Below are positions 23,646 to 35,250 of a DNA stretch of 64,000 nt, in pieces; position 1 is the stretch's first letter, and every line of letters starts with the position of its first letter. The DNA comes from Odobenus rosmarus divergens. Its lineage: Eukaryota; Chordata; Mammalia; Carnivora; Odobenidae. The stretch is from the NCBI RefSeq assembly GCF_000321225.1, contig NW_004450302.1:3936922-4000921 (forward strand). Direction: 5' to 3'. A model generated the notes under the pieces. It saw only the letters and a list, made by a program, of their open reading frames with translations, was not told the DNA's origin and searched no databases. Position numbers and translations under genes: made by a program.

Positions 23646-23825
23646 TTTAAGATTTTATTTATTTATTTGAGGGGGAGAGAGCCAGAGAGCTGCGTGAGCG
23701 TGAGGAGGGGCAGAGGGAGAGGGACGAATGGACTCCCTGCTGACACAGGGCTCCATCCGAGGCCCCTGACATCATGATGGGAGCCAAAGTCAGACACGTA
23801 ACCGGCTGAGCCACCCAGGCACCCC
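23646..23825 (-). mobile_element. Carnivore SINE, the last one in the window
   Basis: Minus-strand SINE with duplication TGGCTCCAAAGATTT / TGGCTCCAAGGATTT (one mismatch) at 23631-23645 and 23826-23840. No carnivore SINE is seen from here to 64000. Confidence 0.93.
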
Positions 23826-24004
23826 TGGCTCCAAGGATTTCTGCCTAGTTCTCTGTCTCCCACTGGACTGGAAGCTCCTTCAGAGCAAGGGCTCTGTCTC
23901 TACAAAAGTGAGGATAATAACAGAAGCAACCTCATGTGCTTTCAGTGAGGGTCAGATGAATTAATTCAGGTACTACTCACCGTTTGCTCTGGTTATTACT
24001 ACAT

Positions 24005-24125
24005 ACTCTACCGTTCACTTCTTATAGCAACCTTGTGTGGCTGAAGATACTGTTTTCCCTACTTTATGGGTGGGGAAAGTGAGGCCAAGTGTGCAGGGCC
24101 ATCCTTGCCCAGACTTGAAGCTGGA
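24005..24125 (-). mobile_element. MIR relic (weak)
   Basis: CCCTACTTTATGGGTGGGGA and AAGTGAGGCCAAGTGTGCAG fit an antisense MIR core. Confidence 0.45.
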
Positions 24126-25399
24126 TTGGACAGAGTCTTCACCACGGTGCCCTCCTGCCGCCCCATCGCGGTGACAGTTCTGGGCAAACTGATCAAGCGC
24201 CCAGCCCAAGACTTGCCCATACAGCTTCTCCACACATGTCCACATCCTGCACTGTGTCTCTAAAGCACACAGGCGGGAGCTCCATCTGGACTCAGGGACC
24301 AATGACAGTGTAGGACACCCTGAACAGGAGCTGCCCGTTGGTCCGATTCCCGGAGCCAACTGAGGTTCATCCGCATCCTGAGAACAGGACTCCACATGGG
24401 GAAGGGGGCACAGGGGAGGGGCTTGGGGTGTGGGGTCTTTGTCCACACGGGCCCATGGTGCTGATCGTTCAGTTCCTCCCTCCACATTCATTCAGCATCC
24501 CAGCCCCGAGTGCCTGGCGGAGAGACACTCTCACTCCACGTGTCATGTGGCTGGGGCTCCTCCTGGGAAGTTTGCCCTGGACTGTGTTTTCCTGAAGCCC
24601 CACCAGCCAGACTTCACTCCCACCACTGGCCCACGACAGACCCTGGACCAACAGCTTAATGGGGGCCCCAGTCCTGCTGGGGAGTGATCCTGGGGACCAC
24701 AGAGGGCCAGCGAGGCAGGGCCACATGGGTTTCCCTTTTGGCAGCTGGGCAACAGCCAAGCCAGAGAGTGATTTCCCTACTTCACACATCAAGTCTGGAC
24801 CTGCTCAGCCCCCGGAATCGGTGGGAGCCCCTTTCCTTGGCCCGCAGGCAGCGGGAGTCCTCCATGTTCTGGTGAGGACCTGGTCTACCCGTGTGCCCCG
24901 TCAGCTCCAGGGAGAGTAGCCCAGATGGCCAGAATTCCAGGAGGGTCAAATGAGGCATTTGAGAGGCAGCAGAACTTCCTCTGATCTTGGAACAACACAC
25001 GCGCAAGAGCCTGCCGGGTTTGGGATGGCAGAGCCAATGAGGCATGAAATAGGGAAGGAAGAACTTTCTTGGGATGAGATGAAGCAAGACACGGGAGTGA
25101 GAAGCCTGCAGCTCGGGGCTGATCCTGCCCACAGATGTCGGGGCTGGGACCCAGCCAGCTCTGTACTGGGTGGGGGGGGGGGCGGGAAGGGAGGCCACTC
25201 CAGGGAGGGAGAGGAGAGGCAGGGATTAGAGGCAGGGGCATGGAAGAAATGACTTCTTGAGCCCTTCAGGCTCCAGATCCAGCCTGCCCTCTTCGGCCCA
25301 GGCCCAGAGAACCGGACACCCAAGTCCTGTGGACATTGGCGTGACCAGGGGAGCAGAGAGAAGGATCCGTGGATGGGGAGGCAGTAGAGCCGGGGCACA
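24126..25399. other. Intergenic, nothing recognised
   Basis: No nameable repeat and no coding frame with domain support. Confidence 0.5.
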
Positions 25400-25467
25400 C
25401 CCAGGACCTCAGCCCGCAGCGAGCGGCTCTGGATCGCGCGGAGTCGGCCGGGTGCGGCGGCGCCGCA

Positions 25468-25481
25468 GCGCCCTCTGTTGG
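25468..25481 (-). promoter_or_regulatory. CTCF-like motif, reverse orientation
   Basis: The minus strand reads CCAACAGAGGGCGC, one mismatch from the CTCF core, in a small CpG-rich block (25400-25570). Confidence 0.5.
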
Positions 25482-25570
25482 CCAGAGGCGGAGGCTGCCC
25501 GTTCAGAGCTCGGTCGTGGGCGGGAGTGGGGTGCGGGCAGCTGCGGGCTCTGGCCAGACGACACGAGTTC

Positions 25571-27319
25571 CCTGGGTCCCAGGAGTCAGCGCCATTGATG
25601 CGGCCATCCAAGCTGGGAGAACCCTGGTGACTCCTGTGTCAACCCCTATGTTATTGTTGGAAAAACTGAAGCCAAGAGAGGGGAGATGACTAAGGCCCAC
25701 AGGGGCTTGGGCCAGGGACTGGACTCTGGGTCGGGTTATGTCCCAGGGGTGGTGCCAAAGGATGGCCCCAGATTCCCAAGTCACCCCCGCCAGCCATGCT
25801 CCCCACCAACCACCCCAGATCAACCCACCTCCAGCTGACTCTAGACACGCCTCTGGGTTCCACCTCTGCCTCCCACCCCTTCCACCCAGACCCTTCCTAT
25901 AACAATTCTAGAATCTCCCTGTCTCCCCCCCAGCCCCTCTTCTGCCACCGTACCCTCCATCCTCTTCAGCTCACCCCAACGCCCAGCCTCAGGAGACACC
26001 CTGTGCTCCCCGACACACCAATTTCCCACATGAAGCCTTCCGTTTTTTTCTTAGGTTTCCCCAGGAAATGAAAACTTTATTTCCTTTCTTTTTTTTTATT
26101 AACTTTATTGGATTTTCTTTTTAATTAGAAGCCATAGTACTACATGTTCTTCGTAACAGCTTAAACAAACCAGAGGGATCTAGAGAGAACTTTGATAATC
26201 TCCTCTCTCCCTTTCCAGTCCCACACCCCTGAGGTCACCAACATGGTTGAAAGAGTGTTGTCTTTGTTTCTCTAAGGCCATTTGCTCAACAAGTAGGAAG
26301 AATGAGACCCACCACACGTTCACTGCCTGCCCTGTGCGAAGCCTGGACTCCCCGGGCAAATCAGCCAGCAGTCAGGATGCCCGCCGCCCTCACGGGGCTT
26401 TTGGAGAAGGGGAAGCAGTAGAGAGGAAACGAGGATCTTCCAAATGGCGATGAACTCTCTGGGGGCGATGGTGGGGTGATGGGCTGGGAGTGATGGCTTC
26501 CCGGGCGGGCACCAGGCTGCTGTAGGGGGGCACTGCCAGGGAAGGGCTCCCTGAGGAGGGACATTACGAGCGGAGCCCCACTGGAGGGCGCTGGAGGCCA
26601 CTGTGACGGGGTTGAACGTTATTCTAAGGGCACCAGAAAGCCACGGTCAGCAGGACAGAGTTTCACAAGGACAAGAAAAAGCTGTCCCAGTCTTCTGGGG
26701 AGGGAAGGAGAAATAACAAACTGCAACATGGCGCTGGGGACAGGTGACTCTTGGGAACAGTAGTGGGAGCCATGGTGACTCCATTTCAGGAAAGCTTCGG
26801 GAAGGAGATGCTGCCTGAGCTGGGGAAGCCGCCGCAGGTGAGCAGGTGCTGCCGGGCAGCCGGGACTGGAGGTCAGCGGAACAAACGAGCGGTGTGCATA
26901 AAGGCACCAGGGCCAGACAAAGCCTAGTGTGTGGGGGGAGCTGCAGGCGGTTCCAAGGCCCCAGCAAGGGGGCGAGGGTAGGGACGGAAGGGGAGAGAGC
27001 TGCTGGCCGGGTAAGCAGGGCCAGAGCACGCGTAGGAGTGCTGAAGGGACTGCCCTTCTCCGCGGCCAGCGCTCCCGCGTGTACGCCAACACCTGCTCCG
27101 GTGCTGGTGTGTACTGAGCACCTGTCGTTCGCTTAGCGACTTCTTTTCCCTAAAGTGAAATTCAGTTTCAAGTGTATGACTCCCATAAATGGGAAAATAG
27201 TATCCCTTGCTATAAGTAAAGGAAAGTAGAAGAAAAGCTGTAAACAGAAACATTTCTATGGATATTAAAAGTGTTCATCTGTGCTATTAAAAAAAAAGGA
27301 ATCTCCTCACTTCCGGGCA
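25571..27319. other. Intergenic, one possible old repeat
   Basis: 26085-26230 (TTTTTTTTATTAACTTTATTG and following) may be an ancient LINE 3' end. The rest is unassigned. Confidence 0.45.
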
Positions 27320-27510
27320 CCCTGGTGCGGTGTGAAAGTGTGCGCTCTGGAAGCCAGACCGCCCAGGTTCACATCCCAGCTCTGAAGAGTATTCACTGGA
27401 TCCTTGGGAAAGTCACTTTGTCTCTCGAAGTCTGTTTTCTCTTCTGTAAAATGTGGCAGTAACAGAAACGACCTCACTGGGTTGTGCAATTCAATGAGAG
27501 AATTTGGGTA
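27320..27510 (+). mobile_element. MIR, well preserved
   Basis: Continuous match to MIR: TGGAAGCCAGACCGCCCAGG, then CTTGGGAAAGTCACTTTGTC and TTCTGTAAAATGTGGCAGTA. Confidence 0.8.
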
Positions 27511-28419
27511 ATGTTTAGGGAGTGTTCTCAGTCTGGCTTGGCTAGTTTGGGGCTGTGGCCAAACTTCCACGGATTTGAAACAGGAGAGGGACACCATCTC
27601 GTTAGCATCTTGGAAATCATTCTCCCTCTGGGTAGGGAAGGAATGGTGCAGACATTGGGGGGCTGCTGCCCAGTGAGCAATGGTGAAGCCATGAAGCCTG
27701 CAGCGTGGTGAAGAAAATGCTATTGGATACTGGGGACAGAGGCCCACAGTGAGGCTGGCACCTCCGATGAGTTGGAGGGTGGGGCCCTTCGTGGAGTGGG
27801 GAACACAGGAGGCCACCTGTCTGCGGGTCAGCATGTGCGGAGTGTGATTTTGCATTCCCTGAGTTGGCACAGTTTGTGAAATCCTGGAGGTGGCTGACTT
27901 CAGGCCTGGCATTCAGGAGTGAGGAGGTTATGCCTTCGGGCTGAGGTCAGGTCCTACCGGCCTGCAAGGGCCAGGAGTAGGCTGGTGCTGAGTTGGCAGG
28001 AAGTGGGTGTGGGCAGCCACACTCCCCTGGTGGTCCAGGACAGAACAGGGATCGGAGAAGCATCTCCAGGGGCCATCCCTCCTGCTGCCTCTCCAAGTCT
28101 GCTGCTGGTCCTTAGGCCTCCACGGCTGCACACGGAGGCCCCTCTCAGGCTGTGGCCATTCCTGGGCTCACTCCCCACCCCGCCCCCAGGCACTGCCCCA
28201 CACCACTCCCACTGAAATCCTGGGGCACTGAAGCACCAGAGGGGAACAATGATGACCCCAAATGGGGTGGAGGGAGAAAACTTAGGGAAGTCTTCATCTG
28301 AACTCCCTGGTGTTTCATCTGGCTCCTACCCCAATCCCCTCACTCCCCCTGCTCCATCTGTGATCTAGCTCGGATGGAAAGCCCCAGATTCCATCTCTCT
28401 AACAGAAGCCCAGGTCCAT

Positions 28420-28830
28420 GCGGCGCCGGGAAGCTCTTCTACCTCCTGGATCCCTCTGACAGCGCCTGCCCCCCATCCCCACCCCCCAACTCCTACCTAG
28501 CGGTGCCCAGCGCCGCCCTTAAGAGCTTCTCCGCAGGGCGTCCTTGCGGGGTCGAGGTCGCGGTTGTCCCTCCCTCTGCCGCCAGGCGTCACCACAGGCC
28601 TGGAAATGGAAGGCGCAGCCCGGCGACAGTCGGCCGGTGAGGGGCAGAAGCGCCCCGCCAGCCTTTTGGGGTGGAGGGCGGGACGCTCCCCGACCTCCGG
28701 AAGTGGCTGCCACTTGGAGCTCTGGCCCCATTGTCTATGGGGGGGGGGTCCAGAGGGGCGTGCATCCCTGTATTCGGGGCGGTGTGGCCGCGACTCAGGA
28801 GGCAAGCCCGAGGACCAGGGGTGCGGGAGA
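28420..28830. other. Orphan CpG-rich block
   Basis: Dense CpG (GCGCCGCCC, GGTCGCGGTTG, CGGCGACAGTCGGCCGG) without any recognisable coding exon. It could be an alternative promoter or an enhancer-associated island. Confidence 0.5.
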
Positions 28831-29014
28831 ACGTGCGGTGGGAACTTCTCACTGCAGATGTTATATTGATCCGTTTCATAAATTCAAAACCCGAGGCTCA
28901 TTTCCGGGCACCAAGTCATAGGAGCCCCTCTCCCCCTGGCAGCTGAGGCTACCTCCCGCACGGAGCTGCGGCGTTTGAAAATCCGTGGTTGAACGAGTAA
29001 CTGAACGCGAATGT

Positions 29015-29190
29015 AACAGCCAGCATTTACTGAGCACTTACTATGTGCCAGACGCTGTTCTCAACAACCGTGGATACTGTTATTGTCCCCACGAGGGAAC
29101 TGAAGCACAGACAGGTGAAGTCATTTGCCCAAGCCATATAGCTGTCCCAGGGCTGGGACCCAGGCCATCTGGCTTCAGACCTGGGGCGCG
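29015..29190 (-). mobile_element. MIR, well preserved
   Basis: Antisense MIR: CAGCATTTACTGAGCACTTA, CTATGTGCCAGACGCTGTTC and CTGGGACCCAGGCCATCTGG. Confidence 0.8.
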
Positions 29191-29299
29191 TAACAACGCC
29201 TCTGAGTAGCACTCGCCATGGGTTAAGGGGTCTTTAGGAAGCGCCTGGACGCGGGGCGCGGGACCAGGGCGGGCGGGGAGGTCTGCGCACCAGCAGGCG

Positions 29300-29331
29300 C
29301 GGGGGGGGGGGGGGGGGGTGGGGGGTGGGGG
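29300..29331 (+). repeat. Long G-run with G-quadruplex potential
   Basis: Eighteen or so consecutive G, then TGGGGGGTGGGGGTG. Homopolymer length is uncertain in any assembly. Confidence 0.85.
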
Positions 29332-29377
29332 TGCGCTGTGGGCGAAGGTCCTCGCCTTCCCCGGGAGCCCCAAGTGC

Positions 29378-29497
29378 CCACCAGGTGGCGCGCTGACCCC
29401 ACTCGCCTCGACACGCCACGCCCGCGCAATCTCTCCATCGCCCCCTGCGGGAGTTGGTGTTGACCACAGCGACCCGTGTCCAGCCGACAGGTGGCGG
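29378..29497. promoter_or_regulatory. Cluster of three CTCF-like motifs
   Basis: CCACCAGGTGGCGC at 29378-29391 (plus) matches the CTCF core fully. CCCGCAGGGGGCGA, minus strand of 29438-29451, and CCGACAGGTGGCGG at 29484-29497 (plus) are close. All lie within 120 bp beside the G-run. Binding is inferred. Confidence 0.55.
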
Positions 29498-29764
29498 ACA
29501 GGTGACCTGGTGCCAGGTGTCGGCTCTCTGCCAACGTGTCCTGCAGTTTAGTGGCCCAGCTCGGGCCTTGTTTTCTCCCCCTTACTCCTCACCTTTGAAG
29601 ATACTGAGATGTAGCAGCAAGGAGCATGGCCAGACGCCTTTTGTTCAGTGCTTCTCTGTTTACAAAGCCCTCTCCACTAGCTCAGTTCTGACCAAAGACG
29701 GGGTGGGGGGGGTACTATGAGCCCAGTAGAGAGCTGAATGCTCTCTCACTGATCAGTCCCCACC

Positions 29765-29890
29765 CCGTGAGATGGCCACTCTGATCCCCCTTAACAGGGA
29801 GGCTGAGGCCCGAAGAAGAGGAGAGATTCACCCAAGATCACCCAGACAGCAGATCTCAGAGATGCGCCCTAATCCAGGCCTGCTGGATTC
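29765..29890 (-). mobile_element. MIR relic
   Basis: Antisense core: AGGGAGGCTGAGGCCCGAAG, then CCCAAGATCACCCAGACAGC. Confidence 0.65.
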
Positions 29891-30389
29891 CATGCGCTCG
29901 CCCTCACCCCCTCTAGGAGAGGACGTGTGGGAGCCTTGACAGCCAGGCGAAGGTCCCTCTTGGCTAGTGAGATCCTGCGAGAGGCAGGGGCATAGAGAAA
30001 ATGACCTCTCAAAGCTTGAGGCATGCAGGCTTGGGATGTGAGTGGGCAGCTTCCCTCAGGGCTCTCAGGGCCAGCGGTCTCCCACCTGCTTCCCTGGCTC
30101 CTTTGCCCCTCCCCTGTCCTGGTGCCCCCCCTCTCTTCCCTCACTCCTTCCTCTACAACCGGCCCTGGCAGCCTCATTTTGCACACTTGCTGTGCTCTGT
30201 TCTGTGCAAGCTCCTCCCAATCTCACCTCTGCTGATCCTCCAGGCTCCTACACCTCCCAGTCTGGTCCCTCTAGGGGGTCCTGCACTCTGCCCCCAGCTA
30301 TTCACTGCCCCTGAGCACACCATAGCACCTGGTACTCCACCTGTTGAGGATGGGTGCTGCATCTCCTCCAGCAAACCTGCTTTTAGTCC

Positions 30390-31165
30390 CATTCTCCGGG
30401 CCAGGAAGCCGGGGATCGTCCTTGCCTCCTCAACCCTGTGCCCTGAAGTCAAACTCCTCTCCATCGCACCCCTTAAACATCTTTCAAGGCCATTCCATCG
30501 GTCCCATCCCCCTGGAGTCTGCCCTAAATCAGCCCACCCGCACCTCCCAGCCTCCAGTTTACCCCCCCCCCCCCCAAATTCACCCTCCACGCTGTTATCA
30601 GAGTGATCTTTCTAGCGGTTGTTCTGAGTGCAGATCTGACCCCGTTTAAAACTTGTAATCAACCCAAACCACCTGAATCACAGGATGAAACCCAAAATCT
30701 TTAACTAGATTCACAAAGCCCCGGCCCATCCAGGCCCGCCCGCCCGGCTGGCTCTCAGTCTCCCTCTCCCCTCCTGGGCCACGCTCCGAGGCGCTGGACT
30801 CTTCCTGGTCCCAGGGTCCTAGCGTGTCCTGTCCCCTCTGCCTGGAAGCCCCTCCCCCCGCTGTGTGGCGGCCCGGGCCTCGCGGCCGTTGGATCCCAGC
30901 TAAAAGGTCCTATCTCGCGGTGTTTTCCTGGCCCCTCTTGAGCTTCCGTCTCGCTGGGAACTTGCTGTTCTACCTTCACACCACTTGCCACCATCTTAGA
31001 GCTCGTGTTTCCGTGTGCTTGGCTGGTTCATCTCTGTCTCGGTCAGAGCCCAAATTCTGCGTGCACCTAAGGACTGCCGATCACAGCTGTACCCCCACAC
31101 CCAGCCCGGGGCCCGACATAAAAGTCGAGGCCCGACGCCTATTTGTGGAACAAATCATCCTTTCA
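30390..31165 (+). mobile_element. L2 3' portion
   Basis: Successive L2 words in order: GGGATCGTCCTTGCCTCCTC, GTTATCAGAGTGATCTTTCT, AACCCAAAATCTTTAACTAG and TCTGCCTGGAAGCCCCTCCC, ending near TATTTGTGGAACAAATCA. The internal C-run at 30564-30575 is low complexity. Confidence 0.65.
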
Positions 31166-32359
31166 TCTCGGCCTCTGAGAACCCCACTCCCATTGCTCTC
31201 ATCTCTGGCCTTTGCAGTCGCTTCCTCTTCCAGAAAGGTTCCTTCCTTCCCCTCCCACCCGGGCCGATCCTCATATCACAGGACCAATTTCTCTGCCACG
31301 AGTCCTTGGCCCCCTCATTTGAATTAGGGTTTCCCTCTGGGCTCCCTGAGTCCCCCGTGCATACCACCCCATCACAACACTTTCACCTTGCAAATTGCCA
31401 GGTAAAACATGAGAGATTGTTAACAATCAGGATCTGCTGCCGTCTCCCCTGACCCCAAGAACTCTTGGCTCCAGCTGGCTCAAGGGCATCCACTCTCTGC
31501 CTTTCAAAGCATCAGGAACCCCATTTCACATCCATTCAATAAGCGCCGATCAGGCATCGCCTGTGCTGTTTGCTTTCCTGCTGCACTGGGGGGCAGGAGG
31601 AGGAGAGGGAGGCGGACAGGACCCCGCCCAGGGTGAGGCCGAAGCAGGTGCAAGCAGCGGGGCTAAGCAAAGGCCAACCGCACCCAGCGCGCCGTGGAGG
31701 CACCGAGGGGGCCGGGACCTGGGGGCCGGGGGGCGGGCCTTGTGCACTGAGTTCTGACCCTTCACTGAGCAGCTGCCCTATGCCCCTGGCATGGTGGGGT
31801 CGCAGCCTTGGGGACACGGGGAGGTTAGCCATGTGGGGCGGGGGGGGGCAGGGGGTGCTGTCTCCAGCACTGCTGTGCACAGAGTTCACTGTCGCTCTGT
31901 CTTCCCACCCTGGGAGCAGCTAGAGGGACGAAGGTGGGGTACAGCTACCAGAGGAATCTCAGCCAAACCCAGTGGTCACTTCTCCGTCTCTCCCTTGCCG
32001 GGCCGCTCGGTTCCTTTGAGCAGTGGTTCCTCCCTCTTTCCTGACACTCCCCACACACCAGGGTTTATCAGAGTGAAGTCCAGAGGCAACCTCTATTGGC
32101 ATCACCCAGCAGGGGCTTATAAAAATACATAGTTCGGGGCTCCCGTCTCCTGAACATCTCCCTGGGGTGGGATTCTAGAATCTGCATGTGTTGTAAGAAC
32201 CCCCACTCTGCTTGGCACGCTCAATTGTGAGAACCCCACCACTGCCGCGGCTTCCAGGAGCAGCCTGCCTGCCCTCCTTGCCCCGGAGGCCCCAGAACCC
32301 ACTTCCCTCCCTGCCCCCCGCCCCCCGCCTTTGATGCTCACCTCAGCAAGCATCCTGCC
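31166..32359. other. Intergenic between two L2 copies
   Basis: GC-rich, unassigned. No coding signal. Confidence 0.5.
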
Positions 32360-33038
32360 TCGTTGCCCACGCCAGAAACATACTCAACTCCCTTTCTCCC
32401 TTCCTCTCTCATCTCAGCAACAACCACAACCTGATTATTTGGCCTCCTAAAGACGTCCTTGGGGTACCCCCTCTGTCCCCAGACCCTTGCCTCCATCCCC
32501 TAACCGGTTCCCTCCCCTTCCCTCCCTCTAGTCTCTCCTCTTTCCAGTCTCTCCAAAATACAATCTGACTATATTCACCAGCCCCCTGAAAACCCTTCAA
32601 AGGTCCTAGCATGACCCGACACACGAGAGCCTCCCGCTCCTGCCTCTTCTCCACCCCCCTCCCCTCTGTGCTCCAGTGACAGCACACAGCTTCTGCTTCC
32701 AGCCTCCTACCTCTGACCAGTCAGTGCTCTCTGCCAGGAATGGCCCTTGCCTGGCTGACTCCTCCTCACAGCTTCGGCGTCACCTCCTCCAGGAGGCCAT
32801 CCCTGATGCTCCCGGACCCTGCCCGCACCGTACTTGGTGCAGCCATAATGCCTGTTACAGGGATCCGTTATCCCACCCACCACACTGAATTATCATCATT
32901 GATTTCCGTGTCTCGGTTGCACACTAGCCCGTGAGATCCTTGAGGGCTGGGATGGTGTCCCATCCATCTCTGTATCCCAGACCCTGGCCTTGCACCTGGC
33001 ACCGAGGACAGCCCTAGATGCTAGATGGATGAATGAAG
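32360..33038 (+). mobile_element. L2 3' portion
   Basis: L2 words in order: TTTGGCCTCCTAAAGACGTC, CACAGCTTCGGCGTCACCTC, AGGAGGCCATCCCTGATGC and CTTGAGGGCTGGGATGGTGT, then the GATGGATGAATGAA end. Confidence 0.75.
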
Positions 33039-33189
33039 CGGGGGAGCCCGAAGGAAGTGAGAGCCAGAAATGGCCGAGAGGGCAGGGAGGGCAAGCCTGG
33101 CAGGAGGCACAGCCAGAGCAAACGTGTGGGAAGTAGAAAAGCGAGAACTTCCCTTTATTGCACTCCCACGACTGCCCGCCAGCCATTGT

Positions 33190-33345
33190 GCCTGAGCTTT
33201 GTTTGCACATTTTGTCTCTTTTAGTTCTTGCAACAACAGATCAGGAAACTGGCATCAGAGAACCAAGCAACCTGCCCAAGGTCACACAGCCGGGCTTGGA
33301 GTGGAATCCAGGATTGTCTGGCCTGAAAACCTGTGCTCGTCCTCC
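33190..33345 (-). mobile_element. MIR relic
   Basis: Antisense core: TGCCCAAGGTCACACAGCCG and GAGTGGAATCCAGGATTGTC. Confidence 0.75.
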
Positions 33346-34639
33346 TGAGCTGCACTGCTCTCCTGGGGATAGGACCTTCTGGGGATGCACAGGGAGTGGG
33401 CCCAGCTATGCCTCTGCCTGGCTGAGCGCTGGAACCAGCTGCCCAGGCTCAGGCCGACAGCTTCTTCCTCCCAGCCGGACCAGAGGCTCAGAGGCCAAAG
33501 ATTTATCTGTTCCTTCGTCCCCTGACTTTGGGGGTCTTTGACAGACAAGCGCACACACACACACATATCCCCCCACCAGGGGAGGGCTGCTGCATCCTGG
33601 TACTGCCCAGGATGCCTGGGGAACGCAGGGGGCTCTGCGATGCTGTCTGGGTTCTGCAGAATCTGTCTCCCTCATCGCACTTGGCCCAGGCTGATATTAA
33701 GATTCATCTGCATTCCCCGCGCACCCGCCTGGCAGATGGTGGGGGAGGAGGCTGGGTGCGTGCTGGGGGCTGCGGCCAGAGACCAAGCTGGGCCTGGAGG
33801 GCCACAGAGCAGAGTGCCCTCTCTCCGTGTTCTCCCTGGGCCCCAGCCCAAGCTGGGGCCACTCCAACTGCTGGGGTACCTCCTCACCCTCACAAGCCTC
33901 CAAGGGGTGGTAGGACTTGACCTTTGCTTTTCCTAAGGACTAAAGGGGTCCTGGAATGCCAGCAAGGAAACATGGATATGAGTGGGATGATGGAGGATGG
34001 GACCCACCATTGGGGGTCTCAGATCAGGGTCCTGCTCTTCCTCCCTGCCCTGGAGGTATGCAGAGGTCAGAGATAAGGAAGGACCCTGTGGGGATAGGAG
34101 CACAATGTCCCAGCCTGGTCCCTCCCTGAGTGGCAGGGAGGGGAAGTAGTGAAGAAGGCAGACACGGCTTCCAGGGAGACCTTGCCCACCTCAGGCCTCA
34201 GCTTCTCAGGAGGCTTACCTCTCACCCCAGCCCCAGAATTCAGCCCGGCCCCTAGTGACCTTTTCAGCCCAGGGCTCTGGCCAAAGGTTTCCTGTCACAG
34301 TGATTGGACAGGGTGGGGGGTGGGGGTTATCCCAGCCCCTCTGAGGAAAGTAGAAGAGGAAAGAAACTGACATTATAACAAGGGAGTAGAGGCTAGACAC
34401 CTAGAAGAACTTCCCTCCTCACAGAAGCAAGTCTTGCCGAAAGAAAGTGACTTTCAGCTGTGGGGACAGGCTCCTCGTTACTGACGTTCTTTTTTGGCTG
34501 TAGGAATGGGTTTGGAAAAAATAACCTTTCCCAAGTCCAGGTCTCCTGGGGCTCGGGGTAGGGCAGCTGACTCCCAATGCCCGCTGCGGAGGAACAGGAG
34601 TCTTGCCAGAGGGATGGAAAGGGTAGGGTCCCTATCCCA
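33346..34639. other. Upstream flank of NXPH3
   Basis: Repeat-poor DNA leading into the NXPH3 CpG island; includes a short CA tract near 33550-33566. No exon recognised. Confidence 0.5.
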
Positions 34640-34774
34640 GGGCCACCACCCTCTCCCCTCCTCGCCGAGAGTTCCTCCGCCCCCGCGTCCTGCCCCCCTC
34701 GTCCTAGGTCCCCGGGCTGCGGGCCGGCAGGGGAGGAGTTAACTCCGGAGGTACCGGCTGGGCTCACCGTACCT

Positions 34775-34806
34775 GCTGCCGCTGCCGCCGCCGCCGCCGC
34801 CGCCGG
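34775..34806 (+). repeat. GCC triplet repeat in NXPH3 promoter
   Basis: An interrupted (GCC)n run of roughly ten units, with CTG interruptions at its 5' end, lies about 550 bp before the NXPH3 ATG. It could fall in the 5' UTR. Confidence 0.8.
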
Positions 34807-34911
34807 TGGGAGGGACGAGGAAGCGGGAGCCGCCTGGGCGCCAGGAGCGCTCCAGTCTGGCGGGGCGCTGAGCTGGGAGCGGGCGGCAGGGCCCGGCGCG
34901 GCCAGGGGCGT

Positions 34912-34925
34912 CCGCCAGGGGGCGC
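34912..34925 (+). promoter_or_regulatory. CTCF-like motif upstream of NXPH3
   Basis: CCGCCAGGGGGCGC differs from the classic core CCASYAGRKGGCRS only at the third base. It sits in the CpG island about 420 bp before the start codon, in forward orientation. Confidence 0.5.
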
Positions 34926-35000
34926 GCCGCGACGGGGCGGGAGGGGCCGTCTGGCCTGGGGAATTAGCGCCAGGGACGGGCGCGCGCTCGGGTCCCCAGC

Positions 35001-35180
35001 ACATCTGGGCGAGAGCGGCGCCGCTGGACCGAGGGGGGCGCCGAGCGCAGATCTGGAGCGGCAGAGGCACCGCGCGGCTGGGGTCCTTCGAGGCGCTCGG
35101 GGCGCACATCTGGGACCTCGAGAGGGGGCCGCGCCGCGCACAGCTGGGCCGGGGGAGGGGGGCGGCGGCTGCACAGCTGG
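35001..35180 (+). promoter_or_regulatory. E-box-like motif array in NXPH3 leader
   Basis: Five related words occur within 180 bp: GCACATCTGGG at 35000, GCGCAGATCTGG at 35045, GCGCACATCTGGG at 35103, GCGCACAGCTGGG at 35137 and GCACAGCTGG at 35171. Four contain an E-box (CATCTG or CAGCTG), of the kind proneural bHLH factors bind. A degenerate minisatellite is an alternative reading. Confidence 0.45.
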
Positions 35181-35250
35181 ACCGGAGGGGGCGGGGTCGG
35201 TCCCGGGCGGCCGGCAGAGGGGAGGGCCGCGAGCCGCCGGGGACTGGAGC

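Noticed and set aside
4950..23825. tRNA genes suggested by tRNA-like heads of the SINEs
   Set aside because: The heads are followed by SINE bodies, A-rich tails and target duplications, so these are retroposons and not tRNA genes.
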